A DNA stretch of 64,000 bases from Chryseobacterium sp. MYb7 (GCF_002979455.1 NZ_PCOU01000014.1:61774-125773); one strand, 5' to 3'; counted from the stretch's first letter, positions 1-8,490 are shown. Notes: generated by a model not told the origin, from the letters alone. Program-made: numbers and translations.

Positions 1-114
1 CAGGCACTTCCTGCACAACAGCAGCCTGCGAAGAAAGAAGCTCCTGCAAAACAGTCAGCTCCTGCTTCTAAAACTGCAGCTCCGGCACAAACTCCTGTAG
101 CACCGGCTAAATAA
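1..114 (+). CDS. 3' end of an Ala/Pro/Lys-rich protein (partial)
   Basis: The first bases read in frame 1 as 37 codons followed by TAA. The encoded tail is almost entirely alanine, proline, lysine and glutamine (KKEAPAKQSAPASK type), a low-complexity extension. The rest of the gene lies left of the window, so the function cannot be told. A hairpin with a T-run follows directly, which supports this as a true gene end. Confidence 0.6.
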   Translation, partial: QALPAQQQPAKKEAPAKQSAPASKTAAPAQTPVAPAK

Positions 115-140
115 GAAGAATACCATCTTATATAAAACAA

Positions 141-166
141 AAGCAACTCAAATTGAGTTGCTTTTT
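141..166. terminator. Bidirectional intrinsic terminator
   Basis: Inverted repeat AAGCAACTCAA / TTGAGTTGCTT followed by a T-run on the plus strand and preceded by an A-run, so it can serve the plus-strand gene ending at 114 and the convergent glycosyltransferase gene. Confidence 0.75.
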
Positions 167-999
167 TATTTTAGCTTGATCTTTTCAATCTGATGGCGAA
201 GCTTCAATCCTGCCTTTAAAAATGAATATTGCACAGGCTTCGATTCTTTATAGTATTTATCAATGAAGATCTGCATGGCTCCATAAAACCTGTTGAGATA
301 AACTTCGTTCTTTATGGTACTTTCTCCTTTGTGGTGAAGTATTGAAACTTTACCATAATAAAAATTTTTATATCCGTTTCTTAAAAACGTATAGCAGAGA
401 TCAATATCTTCTCCATACATGAAGTACGCTTCATCTAACCCTCCTATTTTTTCGTAAACATCTTTTTTGGCTAGTAAAAATGCACCTGTGAGAACTTCCA
501 CTTCTGCGACAGCATTTTCTTCTATATCGTTTCTGTAATAAGATTTCGAATTGTTCTTTTTAAAATTGGTAAACAGTTTTTCAAAAGAGTTAAACATATC
601 CGGAACCGAACGTTTACTTTCAGGCAGAAAATGTCCTTCTGCGTCGTGCATTCTCACTCCCAGGCAACCGAAAGAAGGTTGAGCATCCGCAAAATCCAAC
701 AGTTCTTTCATATAAAACCCTTCGAATTCCGTATCAGGATTCAAAAGCAGCAGGTATTCACCTTTCGCAGATTGGATGGCCTGGTTATTGGCTTTCGAAA
801 AACCACCATTCACTTCAGAAGATATAAAATGTACGTTTGGAAACTCAGGGATAAGATCACCCCATGAAGTGTCTGTAGAAGCATTATCAATTACAATCAC
901 CTCATATTCTACCTCTTGTATAAATTTCTGAAGGGACAGGAGACAGCTTCTAAGTAATTGGGTAACATTATAATTAACGATAATAACGGACAGCTTCAT
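166..999 (-). CDS. Glycosyltransferase family 2 protein
   Basis: A 277-residue GT-A fold glycosyltransferase of the WcaA/rhamnosyltransferase-like group, expected to move a nucleotide-activated sugar onto a cell-surface polysaccharide or lipid acceptor on the cytoplasmic face. Visible motifs: N-terminal LSVIIVNYN, the nucleotide-binding DNASTD (residues 38-43), NGGFSKANN (64-72), the DxD-like NPDTEF (87-92), and the acceptor-side FMYGEDIDLC motif near residues 194-203. There is no obvious membrane segment. It follows recR on the minus strand with a 1-nt gap and is probably cotranscribed with it. The sugar and acceptor cannot be predicted; no other polysaccharide genes are visible. Confidence 0.88.
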   Translation of the reverse strand: MKLSVIIVNYNVTQLLRSCLLSLQKFIQEVEYEVIVIDNASTDTSWGDLIPEFPNVHFISSEVNGGFSKANNQAIQSAKGEYLLLLNPDTEFEGFYMKELLDFADAQPSFGCLGVRMHDAEGHFLPESKRSVPDMFNSFEKLFTNFKKNNSKSYYRNDIEENAVAEVEVLTGAFLLAKKDVYEKIGGLDEAYFMYGEDIDLCYTFLRNGYKNFYYGKVSILHHKGESTIKNEVYLNRFYGAMQIFIDKYYKESKPVQYSFLKAGLKLRHQIEKIKLK

Positions 1000-1000
1000 A

Positions 1001-1612
1001 TTAATCCTTTTCGTTGTATGGCAGCCTGTTGATAATAGATCTCCCTAAAGAAATTTCATCAGCATATTCCAATTCATCCCCTACTGAAATTCCTCTTGCA
1101 ATGCTTGAAAAATTCACATTGAAGCTTTTAAATTTCTTGTAAATATAATAAGCTGTGGTATCTCCTTCCATCGTCGCACTCAAGGCAAAAATAAATTCCT
1201 TTACTTTCCCCTCATTCAGCTTCTTTTCAATGCTTGGAATATTTAATTGACCTGGACCCACTCCTTCCATGGGAGAAATTTTACCTCCAAGAATTAAATA
1301 TTTCCCAGTGTATTTCCCGGTATTTTCAATAGCAATAACATCCCTTACATCTTCCACGATACAGATCAATTCTCCATTTCTCTTTTCATTGCTGCATATT
1401 TCACAGATGTCAAAATCTGAAAAATTATGACATTCTTTACAGTATTTTATTTCGTTGACAAGATTAATCAGCGAGTTTCCAAGACTTACGGCTCTGGAAT
1501 TGGGCTGCTTCAACAAATGTAATGCTAACCTTAAAGCCGTTTTTCTTCCAATCCCAGGCAGTCCTGAAATTTCATCTACTGCCTTTGCCAACACTTTACT
1601 TGGGTAATCCAT
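1001..1612 (-). CDS. recR: Recombination protein RecR
   Basis: A 203-residue protein of normal RecR length. It forms the DNA-clamp ring that works with RecO and RecF to load RecA on gapped DNA. Domains in order: N-terminal helix-hairpin-helix (LPGIGRKTA, residues 18-26), a C4 zinc finger (Cys58, Cys61, Cys70, Cys73), a Toprim domain (ICIVEDVRDV and onward, about 83-170), and a C-terminal Walker-B-like stretch. It is the first gene of a two-gene minus-strand unit with the glycosyltransferase. A near-match to the -7 box (spacer one base too long) lies just upstream. Confidence 0.95.
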   Translation of the reverse strand: MDYPSKVLAKAVDEISGLPGIGRKTALRLALHLLKQPNSRAVSLGNSLINLVNEIKYCKECHNFSDFDICEICSNEKRNGELICIVEDVRDVIAIENTGKYTGKYLILGGKISPMEGVGPGQLNIPSIEKKLNEGKVKEFIFALSATMEGDTTAYYIYKKFKSFNVNFSSIARGISVGDELEYADEISLGRSIINRLPYNEKD

Positions 1613-1660
1613 AGGTACAAAAATAAGGATTAAAGTTGATAATTAATAGTGAATCATGAA

Positions 1661-1743
1661 TGGTCAATTCACTTCGTTTGTGAATTTGTATAAAGTGATT
1701 ATTGACTATTGACTTTACGCAGCAAAAATTGACAATTGACCAT
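1661..1743. repeat. Imperfect intergenic inverted repeat of GTCAATT type
   Basis: Perfect 10-bp arms ATGGTCAATT (1661-1670) and AATTGACCAT (1734-1743) enclose a smaller hairpin (ATTCAC / GTGAAT) and a repeated TTGACTATTGAC motif. Similar TTGAC-ATTGAC strings occur near 17735-17760 and 56485-56510, so it looks like a dispersed non-coding repeat family. No ORF is present. Confidence 0.4.
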
Positions 1744-1807
1744 GAGATTAATGTCCCATTATGATATTTTACATTTCTCCTCTATCCGAGAACTCTAAAA
1801 AAACCTC

Positions 1808-1815
1808 TATATTTG
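1808..1815 (+). promoter_or_regulatory. Bacteroidetes -7 element TATATTTG
   Basis: Exact match to TAnnTTTG, 34 nt upstream of the ATG at 1850. No good TTG at -33 spacing was seen. Confidence 0.55.
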
Positions 1816-1849
1816 CGGCTCTAATTAAATATGAAAAAAATTAACTAAC

Positions 1850-2455
1850 ATGGTACTTAACAATCTGAATTATCCTCTGGATTTCAAATTCAAAATCACT
1901 ACTTTAGCAAGCGACTTTAATATTACTGACAGAAATGGAAATTATGTAGCATATGTTCGTCAGAAAATGTTCAAGTTGAAAGAAGATGTTGTCGTTTTCA
2001 ATGATGAGAGCAAGGCTAAGGAACTTTTCAGAATCAGAGCTAATCAATGGATTGATTTCAATGCTTCTTATTCTTTGAATGATCTTATTGACAATAAAAA
2101 CTTTGGTAGATTAGCCAGAAAAGGAATGCGTTCTCTCTGGAAAGCAAGTTATGATGTTCTGGATGCAAACGATCAGCCTAAGTTTAAAATTCAGGAAGAC
2201 AGCGCATGGGTAAGGTTCTGGGACAGCTTTGTGGGAGAACTTCCTATCATCGGAATGTTCACAGGGTATTTCCTTAATCCATCATATACCGTAACAGGGA
2301 TTGATGGAAAGGCTTATTTTAAACTGAAAAAAATGCCTTCATTCTTCGGAAGAAGATTCCAGCTGGACAGACTGATCGATATTGATGATGAGGAAGAAAG
2401 CTTGGTAATCCTTTCTTTATTAATGATGACACTTCTTGAAAGAGCAAGAGGATAA
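1850..2455 (+). CDS. LURP-one-related (tubby-C-like) protein
   Basis: A 201-residue soluble protein with no signal peptide. The alternating beta-strand pattern (FKITTLASDFNITDRNG, then a repeated KA-FRI and YTVTGIDGKAYFKLKK) resembles the LURP-one-related / phospholipid-scramblase-like beta barrel built round a central helix. Bacterial members are uncharacterised and are thought to bind lipids or membranes. The recognition is from fold-like pattern only. A promoter box lies 34 nt upstream and a lipoprotein gene follows 23 nt downstream, probably in one transcript. Confidence 0.6.
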   Translation: MVLNNLNYPLDFKFKITTLASDFNITDRNGNYVAYVRQKMFKLKEDVVVFNDESKAKELFRIRANQWIDFNASYSLNDLIDNKNFGRLARKGMRSLWKASYDVLDANDQPKFKIQEDSAWVRFWDSFVGELPIIGMFTGYFLNPSYTVTGIDGKAYFKLKKMPSFFGRRFQLDRLIDIDDEEESLVILSLLMMTLLERARG

Positions 2456-2478
2456 ACAAATAATAAAACCACAAACAC

Positions 2479-2970
2479 ATGAAATATTTAATCATTGTAT
2501 TTTCCGCATTTCTACTGATAGCCTGTAAAAAGGAAAAAGAAACGGTTTCAGGTTCCACTACTGCAGATTCTTCGCATGTTGCTAAGGATACGGTTTCAGC
2601 AGGTTCTTCTTCAGGAAATATTCTGGTCGGAACCATTCCTTTTCCTAAAGAAATCAAAGAATGTTCATGCTATTTTGCTGTAAGCAAAGCTGATTTTGAA
2701 AATGAGAGATACATCTATGCAGATGATGCCGGAAAAACAGCTTATATGATGCTGGATGGCAAAAGACTGGCTCTTAATCTTATTTCATCAAGCGATATGG
2801 AGGTAGATGAACTGCTTACTAAGGAAATAGAAAATGATGATTATAAAATTTCTGTAAAAGGTAAAAAAATAAAAGGCGAAGAAGCTTTATTGTTTGAAGG
2901 GACTCTGACGATTGAGAAACCGGATGGCACTACATTCACTACTCCGATCTATGGAGAATGCGGATGTTAA
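2479..2970 (+). CDS. Hypothetical lipoprotein
   Basis: A 163-residue protein with a lipoprotein signal (MKYLIIVFSAFLLIAC, lipidated Cys16), followed by a Ser/Thr-rich linker and a small domain with the cysteine-rich motifs CSCYFAV (about 59-65) and a C-terminal ECGC. No family is recognised. It follows the LURP-one-like gene by 23 nt and a terminator follows, so the two likely form an operon. It is expected in the periplasm or on the outer membrane. Confidence 0.75.
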   Translation: MKYLIIVFSAFLLIACKKEKETVSGSTTADSSHVAKDTVSAGSSSGNILVGTIPFPKEIKECSCYFAVSKADFENERYIYADDAGKTAYMMLDGKRLALNLISSSDMEVDELLTKEIENDDYKISVKGKKIKGEEALLFEGTLTIEKPDGTTFTTPIYGECGC

Positions 2971-2989
2971 TACAAGTAAAATCATACAA

Positions 2990-3023
2990 AAATGCTTCTG
3001 TGTCTCACGGAAGCATTTTTTAT
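2990..3023 (+). terminator. Intrinsic terminator after the lipoprotein gene
   Basis: Stem AATGCTTC / GAAGCATT extended by a partly paired CTGTG / CACGG, then TTTTTT. Confidence 0.75.
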
Positions 3024-3027
3024 TTCG

Positions 3028-3035
3028 TAAATTTG
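3028..3035 (+). promoter_or_regulatory. -7 element TAAATTTG for pepD
   Basis: TAnnTTTG match ending 16 nt before the ATG at 3052, implying a leader of only about 12 nt. Confidence 0.6.
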
Positions 3036-3051
3036 AGAAAAATAAAATTCA

Positions 3052-4494
3052 ATGGAATTATCTAATATAGAACCGCAGATTATCTGGAAAAATTTCTCCA
3101 AACTAAATGCTGTTCCAAGACCTTCAAAAAAGGAAGAAAAAGTAATAGCTTTTATCAAAGGATTTGGTGAAAATTTAGGACTGGAAACTACGGTAGATGA
3201 AGTAGGAAACGTTATTATTAAGAAACCTGCCACTGCAGGAATGGAAAACCGTAAATCTATCGTGCTTCAATCGCACCTTGATATGGTTTGCCAGAAAAAT
3301 AATGATGTGAATTTCGATTTTGAAACGGAAGGAATTAAAATGGAAATTGATGGTGACTGGGTAAAGGCAAAAGGAACGACTTTAGGAGCGGATAATGGTT
3401 TAGGAGTAGCTACTATCATGTCTATCCTTGAAAGCTCAGATATTCCACACCCTGCATTGGAAGCTCTTTTTACGATTGATGAGGAGACAGGAATGACAGG
3501 TGCTTTAGGATTAAAACCAGGACAATTGACAGGACAAATTCTATTGAACCTTGATACTGAAGAGGATGATGAAATTGATATCGGCTGTGCAGGAGGTGTA
3601 GATGTAACCATCACGCAAACCTATGCAACAGAAACTTCAAAAGGACAAATTGTAAGACTTGAAGTAAAAGGTCTTCAGGGAGGACACTCTGGAATGGATA
3701 TCCATAAAGGTTTCGGAAATGCCAATATTATTTTAGGAAGACTTCTTTACAGCGGACTAGAAAACCAGAATATTGAATTAATTTCTATCGACAGCGGAGG
3801 TTTAAGAAATGCTATTCCAAGAGAAGGTGCTGCTGTTATTTCTGTGAGAAACGCTCAGGAATTTATAGAAAAAGCAACAGTTCTTAAAAAAGATATCTTA
3901 GAAGAATTCGCGACTGTAGAACCGGGACTTCAGATCAATATTGAGAACTCTACATCTTCAGATAAAGTGATTTCAGAAGGTGATTCCAAAAAAGTGATCC
4001 TTACTTTAAAAGCGCTTCATAACGGCGTATACAGAATGAGTCCTGATGTGGCTGATCTTGTAGAAGCGTCCAACAATGTAGCAAGAGTAGAATTAAAAGG
4101 CGGAGAACTTAAAATCTTAAACCTTACAAGATCTTCTGTAGACTCTTCCAAATATTCAGTAGCAGAACAATTGAAATCTGTAGCAGAACTGGCTGGAATG
4201 AATGTTGAATTCAGCGGTTCATACCCGGGATGGAAACCAAAACCAGGTTCAGAAATTGTACAGCTGATGGAGAAGCTTTATACTGAGAAGTTCAGTGAAA
4301 AACCTCATGTAGTAGCTTGTCATGCAGGTCTTGAATGTGGAATCATCGGTGCCAACTATCCTGAAATGGAAATGGTAAGCTTTGGACCAACCATCAGAGG
4401 AGCACATTCACCTGATGAAAGAGCTAATATCCCTTCAGCACAGAAATTCTGGAGCTTCCTGAAAGATATTTTAGCGAATATTCCTCAGAAATAG
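3052..4494 (+). CDS. pepD: Aminoacyl-histidine / cytosol nonspecific dipeptidase
   Basis: A 480-residue M20-family metallopeptidase of PepD type that hydrolyses Xaa-His and other dipeptides in the cytoplasm using two metal ions. Visible metal-site motifs: SHLDMV (His75, Asp77), LGADNGLGVA (bridging Asp114), the catalytic DEETG pair (Glu144/Glu145), LNLDTEEDDEI, and the lid-domain GGHSGMDIHKG. The C-terminal HAGLECG carries the last metal ligand. The length equals the family norm. It is monocistronic, with its own promoter box and flanking non-coding DNA. Confidence 0.95.
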   Translation: MELSNIEPQIIWKNFSKLNAVPRPSKKEEKVIAFIKGFGENLGLETTVDEVGNVIIKKPATAGMENRKSIVLQSHLDMVCQKNNDVNFDFETEGIKMEIDGDWVKAKGTTLGADNGLGVATIMSILESSDIPHPALEALFTIDEETGMTGALGLKPGQLTGQILLNLDTEEDDEIDIGCAGGVDVTITQTYATETSKGQIVRLEVKGLQGGHSGMDIHKGFGNANIILGRLLYSGLENQNIELISIDSGGLRNAIPREGAAVISVRNAQEFIEKATVLKKDILEEFATVEPGLQINIENSTSSDKVISEGDSKKVILTLKALHNGVYRMSPDVADLVEASNNVARVELKGGELKILNLTRSSVDSSKYSVAEQLKSVAELAGMNVEFSGSYPGWKPKPGSEIVQLMEKLYTEKFSEKPHVVACHAGLECGIIGANYPEMEMVSFGPTIRGAHSPDERANIPSAQKFWSFLKDILANIPQK

Positions 4495-4586
4495 AACATT
4501 AAAATTACTATATTAAATATCCAAAGTCTTGTGATTTTGGATATTTTTAGTTTTAATCTGAATATATTTAATTAATTGAAATCAAA

Positions 4587-4675
4587 ATGCTTCGACAGGC
4601 TCAGCATGACACAGCTAAAAATTTATCTCTAAAAGAGCATTAATTAGAGATGCCATGCTGAGCCTGTCTAAGCAT
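4587..4675. repeat. REP-like long inverted repeat
   Basis: Outer arms of 22 nt (4587-4608 and 4654-4675) pair with one mismatch; the core is GACAGGCTCAGCATG. A second nested pair, ATCTCTAA (4625-4632) and TTAGAGAT (4644-4651), continues the stem. This GACAGGCTCAGCATG palindrome is of the type scattered in many Bacteroidetes intergenic regions. No T-run follows, so it is not a simple terminator. Confidence 0.75.
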
Positions 4676-4699
4676 CCAAACCATAAAAAACCTTATACA

Positions 4700-5281
4700 A
4701 TGAAAAGTATAACCGTATTCTGCGGCTCAAGTTTCGGCACAGATAAAATTTATGAAGAACAGGCATTTCTGCTTGGGCAAACCCTAGCAAAAAAAGACAT
4801 ACAATTGGTGTATGGCGGTTCAGAAACCGGCTTAATGGGGACAATAGCTAATGGAGCCTTAAGTGAAAAAGGTAAGGTAATCGGAGTGCTGCCTCAGTTT
4901 TTACAAACCAAAGAAATTGCTCATAAAAATCTGACAGAGCTCATCATTGTGGAAACGATGCATGAAAGAAAGACCAAAATGAACGAACTCTGTGACGGAG
5001 TTATTGTTCTGCCAGGCGGTTATGGAACACTGGAAGAACTTTTCGAGATGATCACATGGGCACAGCTCGGGCTTCACAAAAAACCGATCGGAATCTTGAA
5101 TATTGACGGATTTTATGATGATCTGATTAAACTGGTTCAAAACATGGTGGACAAAGGATTTCTAAAGCAGATAAATAGTGATATGCTGCTGATGAGTGAT
5201 ACCATAGAAAATCTATTGGAAAAAATGAGAAATTATCAGGCTCCTACAGTTTGGAAAGTGATTTCTAAGGAGGAGATATAA
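4700..5281 (+). CDS. LOG-family protein (TIGR00730; nucleotide 5'-monophosphate phosphoribohydrolase-like)
   Basis: A 193-residue Rossmann-fold protein. Family members cleave nucleoside or cytokinin riboside 5'-monophosphates to base and ribose 5-phosphate. Visible: VFCGSSFG at the N-terminus, YGGSETGLMG, MHERK, and the signature PGGYGTLEELFE, which carries the catalytic Arg/Glu pair region. The ATG at 4700 (MKSITVFCGSS) is chosen. An upstream ATG at 4655 gives a 15-residue extension that is merely the translated right arm of the palindromic repeat. A DUF2971 gene follows 28 nt later. Confidence 0.88.
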   Translation: MKSITVFCGSSFGTDKIYEEQAFLLGQTLAKKDIQLVYGGSETGLMGTIANGALSEKGKVIGVLPQFLQTKEIAHKNLTELIIVETMHERKTKMNELCDGVIVLPGGYGTLEELFEMITWAQLGLHKKPIGILNIDGFYDDLIKLVQNMVDKGFLKQINSDMLLMSDTIENLLEKMRNYQAPTVWKVISKEEI

Positions 5282-5309
5282 AAAAAGAGAATCACAAAAA
5301 TATTACAAA

Positions 5310-6098
5310 ATGAATGACTACATTTATCACTATACTTCAATTGAAACCCTTGCTTTAATTTTAAAAAATAAAAAAATAAGATTTAATAGCTTAAAAAATG
5401 TTGATGATATAAATGAAACACAATTTTCTGATGAAAATGATGTAAATCTTTCTTCACATACTTTAATTTCTTGCTGGACAAATAATGAAGAAGAAAATCT
5501 TGCATTTTGGAATATGTATACACCTAATATGAAAGGGGTTAGAATTAAAATTTCTAAAAACTTGTTTCAAGAATATAGCTTTAATACAGAATATGTTATT
5601 GACATTCAAAATAGCTTAATCACAAATTCTTTGGTTCCAAAAACTGAATGCTTTAATTCTAATTACTGGATTATTCCATTTAGTGAAAACTTCTTAGAGG
5701 TAATTTATACTGATCAAGATGATTTATTAAAGCCACAAATAGTTAAAATAGAAAATGAAAATTTTACAATAAAAACTGGAGAAATTGGGAGATACAAATC
5801 TAAAATTTGGGAATTTCAAAAAGAAGTCAGATTTAAATTATTCATTTTACCAACAAAAGATTTATATGGCAATCAAATTCATCCATTAAATAATTTTCAA
5901 ACAATAATTGATGATAAGATACCTTGTCCAATTGATAATTACTTTATTGATATAAGAGACGACGCATTTAAAAATATGGAAGTTACCTTAGGTCCTAAAT
6001 GTACCTTCTCAGAAGAAATAATTGTTGAAGCCTTATTAGAAAAATATAACCCTAATGCAAAAATCTCTAAAAATAAATTTCAAGGATTAATAAGATAA
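5310..6098 (+). CDS. DUF2971 domain-containing protein
   Basis: A 262-residue soluble protein. It opens with YHYTSIETLALILKNKKIRF and continues with ISCWTNNEEENLAFWNMY, the two signature blocks of DUF2971, a family of unknown activity often carried on accessory DNA. The sequence is visibly more AT- and Asn/Lys-rich than its neighbours, which suggests acquisition by transfer. It lies 28 nt after the LOG gene and ends before a strong terminator; it may be read through from the LOG gene since no own promoter box is clear. Confidence 0.75.
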   Translation: MNDYIYHYTSIETLALILKNKKIRFNSLKNVDDINETQFSDENDVNLSSHTLISCWTNNEEENLAFWNMYTPNMKGVRIKISKNLFQEYSFNTEYVIDIQNSLITNSLVPKTECFNSNYWIIPFSENFLEVIYTDQDDLLKPQIVKIENENFTIKTGEIGRYKSKIWEFQKEVRFKLFILPTKDLYGNQIHPLNNFQTIIDDKIPCPIDNYFIDIRDDAFKNMEVTLGPKCTFSEEIIVEALLEKYNPNAKISKNKFQGLIR

Positions 6099-6116
6099 GA
6101 ATAATTAAAAAAAACA

Positions 6117-6147
6117 AACCCGTCCGAAAAATTCGAACGGGTTTTTT
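6117..6147. terminator. Bidirectional terminator between DUF2971 and ferredoxin genes
   Basis: AACCCGT-CGAA / TTCG-ACGGGTT hairpin with a plus-strand T-run and a minus-strand T-run made by the preceding A-tract; it separates convergent genes. Confidence 0.8.
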
Positions 6148-6168
6148 ATTAAGATTAAAAAATATTTT

Positions 6169-6498
6169 CTAAGGATAAGGAGCAATTTCCACTTCGAGCC
6201 CTTCCATGGCATCGGCAATATGTAACTGGCATCCCAATCTGCTGTTGTCTTTCACGTGGAAGGCTTCAGCAAGCATAGCATCTTCTTCGTCTCCCATCGG
6301 TTCCAAACCGGGATCATTAATTACATATACCTGGCATGAAGCGCACATCGCCATACCTCCGCATACCCCAATAGTACCTTCTTCAGCCAATTCATAGGAA
6401 CGGATAATTTCCATTAGATTCATGGACATATCCGTAGGAGCTACGACATCGTGGATTACCCCTTCTCTGTCGGTAATTTTAATATTAACATCTGACAT
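6169..6498 (-). CDS. Adrenodoxin-type [2Fe-2S] ferredoxin
   Basis: A 109-residue ferredoxin. Cluster ligands are Cys46, Cys52, Cys55 and Cys90 (C-x5-C-x2-C spacing, then RLGCQ), the vertebrate adrenodoxin / bacterial Fdx pattern. It carries electrons in the cytoplasm. The gene begins 12 nt after the ferredoxin-NADP reductase gene, so both are almost certainly cotranscribed and work as a reductase-carrier pair. The terminal acceptor is not encoded nearby. Confidence 0.9.
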   Translation of the reverse strand: MSDVNIKITDREGVIHDVVAPTDMSMNLMEIIRSYELAEEGTIGVCGGMAMCASCQVYVINDPGLEPMGDEEDAMLAEAFHVKDNSRLGCQLHIADAMEGLEVEIAPYP

Positions 6499-6510
6499 AA
6501 TTCTGCAAAA

Positions 6511-7566
6511 TTAGTCAATTTTTTTCACAACTGCCTTCTCTGCTTCTTTACGGCTTCCGTCGAATCCGTCAACACCACTTACGGTTGTATATTTTAATAC
6601 GAATTTTTTACCAGGATTGAGTCTGTTATAAACACTCTGACACATTAAAGTAGCCTCGTGGAAACCACAAAGGATCAGCTTCAGTTTTCCAGGATATGTA
6701 TTGATATCGCCGATCGCATAAATACCATCAATGTTGGTCTGATAATCAAGTGCATTGTTTACAACAATAGCATTTTTCTCGATGTTCAATCCCCAGTTTC
6801 CGATCTCACCCAATTTTGGAGTCAATCCGAATAATGGAATAAAGTAATCTGTTTCAATATCGTAAGCTTCCTGCCCTTCAACCTGTACTGTGATAGCTTC
6901 AACTTTTCCGTCACCTTTAACACCAGTAACTTCCGCAGGAGTAATTAATTTAATTTTCCCCTGGTTTTTCAGATCCTGAACTTTCTCTACAGAATCCAAA
7001 GCTCCTCTGAACTCATTTCTTCTGTGAATCAAAGTCACTTCACTGGCAACATTAGAAAGGAAAACACTCCAGTCCAAAGCAGAATCTCCTCCTCCGGCGA
7101 TCACTACTTTTTTGTTTCTGAAATGCTCAGGTTCTTTCACAAAATATTCAAGACCTTTTTCTTCATAATCAGCAAGATTGTCGAAAGTAGGTTTTCTAGG
7201 CTCAAATGTTCCTAATCCACCTGCAATAGCAATCGCTTTACATCTGTGAACAGTTCCTTTGTTCGTGATCACTTCAAACCACTCATCATCTACTTTTGTA
7301 TAGGAAACGGCTGTTTCTCCCAAAGTAAATCCAGGTTGAAACTGCTTAATCTGCTCCATCAAATTATCCACCAATTCTCCAGCATTCACTGAAGGATAAC
7401 CAGGGATATCGAAAATAGGTTTTTTAGGATAAAGTTCCGCCAATTGCCCTCCCGGCTGTGGAAGTGCGTCAATAATATGGCACTTCATTTTTAATAAACC
7501 AGCTTCAAAAACTGCAAAAAGTCCTGTAGGTCCCGCACCTATGATCAATATATCAGTGGTTATCAT
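6511..7566 (-). CDS. Ferredoxin--NADP(+) reductase, thioredoxin-reductase-like type
   Basis: A 351-residue flavoprotein with two dinucleotide-binding folds: FAD motif IIGAGPTGLF near residues 8-17 and NADP motif IAGGGDSALDW near 156-166, plus the C-terminal FAD motif DGIYAIGDINTY. It has no CxxC redox pair, which separates it from thioredoxin reductase and fits the YumC-like FNR class. It transfers electrons between NADPH and the downstream [2Fe-2S] ferredoxin. The -7 element is on the minus strand at 7601-7608. Confidence 0.9.
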   Translation of the reverse strand: MITTDILIIGAGPTGLFAVFEAGLLKMKCHIIDALPQPGGQLAELYPKKPIFDIPGYPSVNAGELVDNLMEQIKQFQPGFTLGETAVSYTKVDDEWFEVITNKGTVHRCKAIAIAGGLGTFEPRKPTFDNLADYEEKGLEYFVKEPEHFRNKKVVIAGGGDSALDWSVFLSNVASEVTLIHRRNEFRGALDSVEKVQDLKNQGKIKLITPAEVTGVKGDGKVEAITVQVEGQEAYDIETDYFIPLFGLTPKLGEIGNWGLNIEKNAIVVNNALDYQTNIDGIYAIGDINTYPGKLKLILCGFHEATLMCQSVYNRLNPGKKFVLKYTTVSGVDGFDGSRKEAEKAVVKKID

Positions 7567-7600
7567 AATATTTAAGATAATTTAATTATACATGTAACTG

Positions 7601-7608
7601 CAAATTTA
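7601..7608 (-). promoter_or_regulatory. -7 element TAAATTTG for the FNR-ferredoxin operon
   Basis: Minus-strand TAnnTTTG match, 34 nt upstream of the FNR start codon. Confidence 0.6.
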
Positions 7609-7698
7609 CTAATTTTAATGCGAAGCATATTTAATTGATTCTAAATAAAAACCTGAGATTTGTCAAATATCTATTAATTAAGATTTTAAATTTGGCAA

Positions 7699-7706
7699 TA
7701 TTTTTG
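7699..7706 (+). promoter_or_regulatory. -7 element TATTTTTG for the DUF3108 gene
   Basis: TAnnTTTG match ending 13 nt before the ATG at 7720; the predicted leader is under 10 nt. Confidence 0.55.
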
Positions 7707-7719
7707 TAAATGTCTTATT

Positions 7720-8490
7720 ATGAAGAAAATTTCAATCCTTTTTGCATTATTAATATTCTTTTTTGGCTCAGCCCAGATTGATAATATCGCGGACGGCGAA
7801 TCCATCACTCTCAGAATCCACTACGGCTTCCTTAATGCAGGAACAGCAAACCTTACTACCAAACAAACCAATTACAAAGGGGTGCCTCACCTCTATGTAA
7901 AAGGTACAGGACAGACTACTGGTGCCGTAAAAGCATTCTTCAAAGTGGAGGATTTATATGAAAGCTTCATCAATACACAGACAGGATTACCAAGTTTCTA
8001 TGTACGAAATGTGCGTGAAGGAAGCTATCGCCAACATTTTGAAACGGTTTTTAATCATGATAATAATACTTTAATTTTAACAGATAAAAAAACTCCGGCC
8101 AATGGTTCTAAGGTTTTAAAATCGATAAAAGGAGTTCAGGATATGCTTTCCTGTTTTTATTATTTAAGAAGTAAAAGCCCGGATGAACTGAAAGTAGGAA
8201 CAGTTATTAATATGAATGTATGGATTGATGATGAAATGTTTCCTTTTCAGCTGAAAGTAGTCGGAACAGAGAATTTAAAAACAAAATTCGGTACTATTAA
8301 CTGTTTAAAAATTATTCCTTCTGTAAAAAGCGGAAGAGTATTTAAAGAAAAAGAAGGCGTTACCATGTGGGTTTCCAATGATGCTAACCATGTTCCAATG
8401 CTATTGAAAGCAGAGCTTGCAGTAGGCTCACTGAAAGCCAGCATTGATGATTACAAGAATGTAAAATATCCTTTAAAGTTCAGTAAATAA
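7720..8490 (+). CDS. DUF3108 domain-containing exported protein
   Basis: A 256-residue protein with a Sec signal (residues 1-19, hydrophobic core SILFALLIFFFGSAQ). The mature part is beta-rich and matches DUF3108 by its blocks: LRIHYGFLNAGTANL at the start, LSCFYYLRSK in the middle, and the ending LLKAELAVGSLKASIDDYKN. The function of the family is unknown; it is periplasmic or outer-membrane associated. It is monocistronic with its own promoter box and terminator. Confidence 0.82.
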   Translation: MKKISILFALLIFFFGSAQIDNIADGESITLRIHYGFLNAGTANLTTKQTNYKGVPHLYVKGTGQTTGAVKAFFKVEDLYESFINTQTGLPSFYVRNVREGSYRQHFETVFNHDNNTLILTDKKTPANGSKVLKSIKGVQDMLSCFYYLRSKSPDELKVGTVINMNVWIDDEMFPFQLKVVGTENLKTKFGTINCLKIIPSVKSGRVFKEKEGVTMWVSNDANHVPMLLKAELAVGSLKASIDDYKNVKYPLKFSK

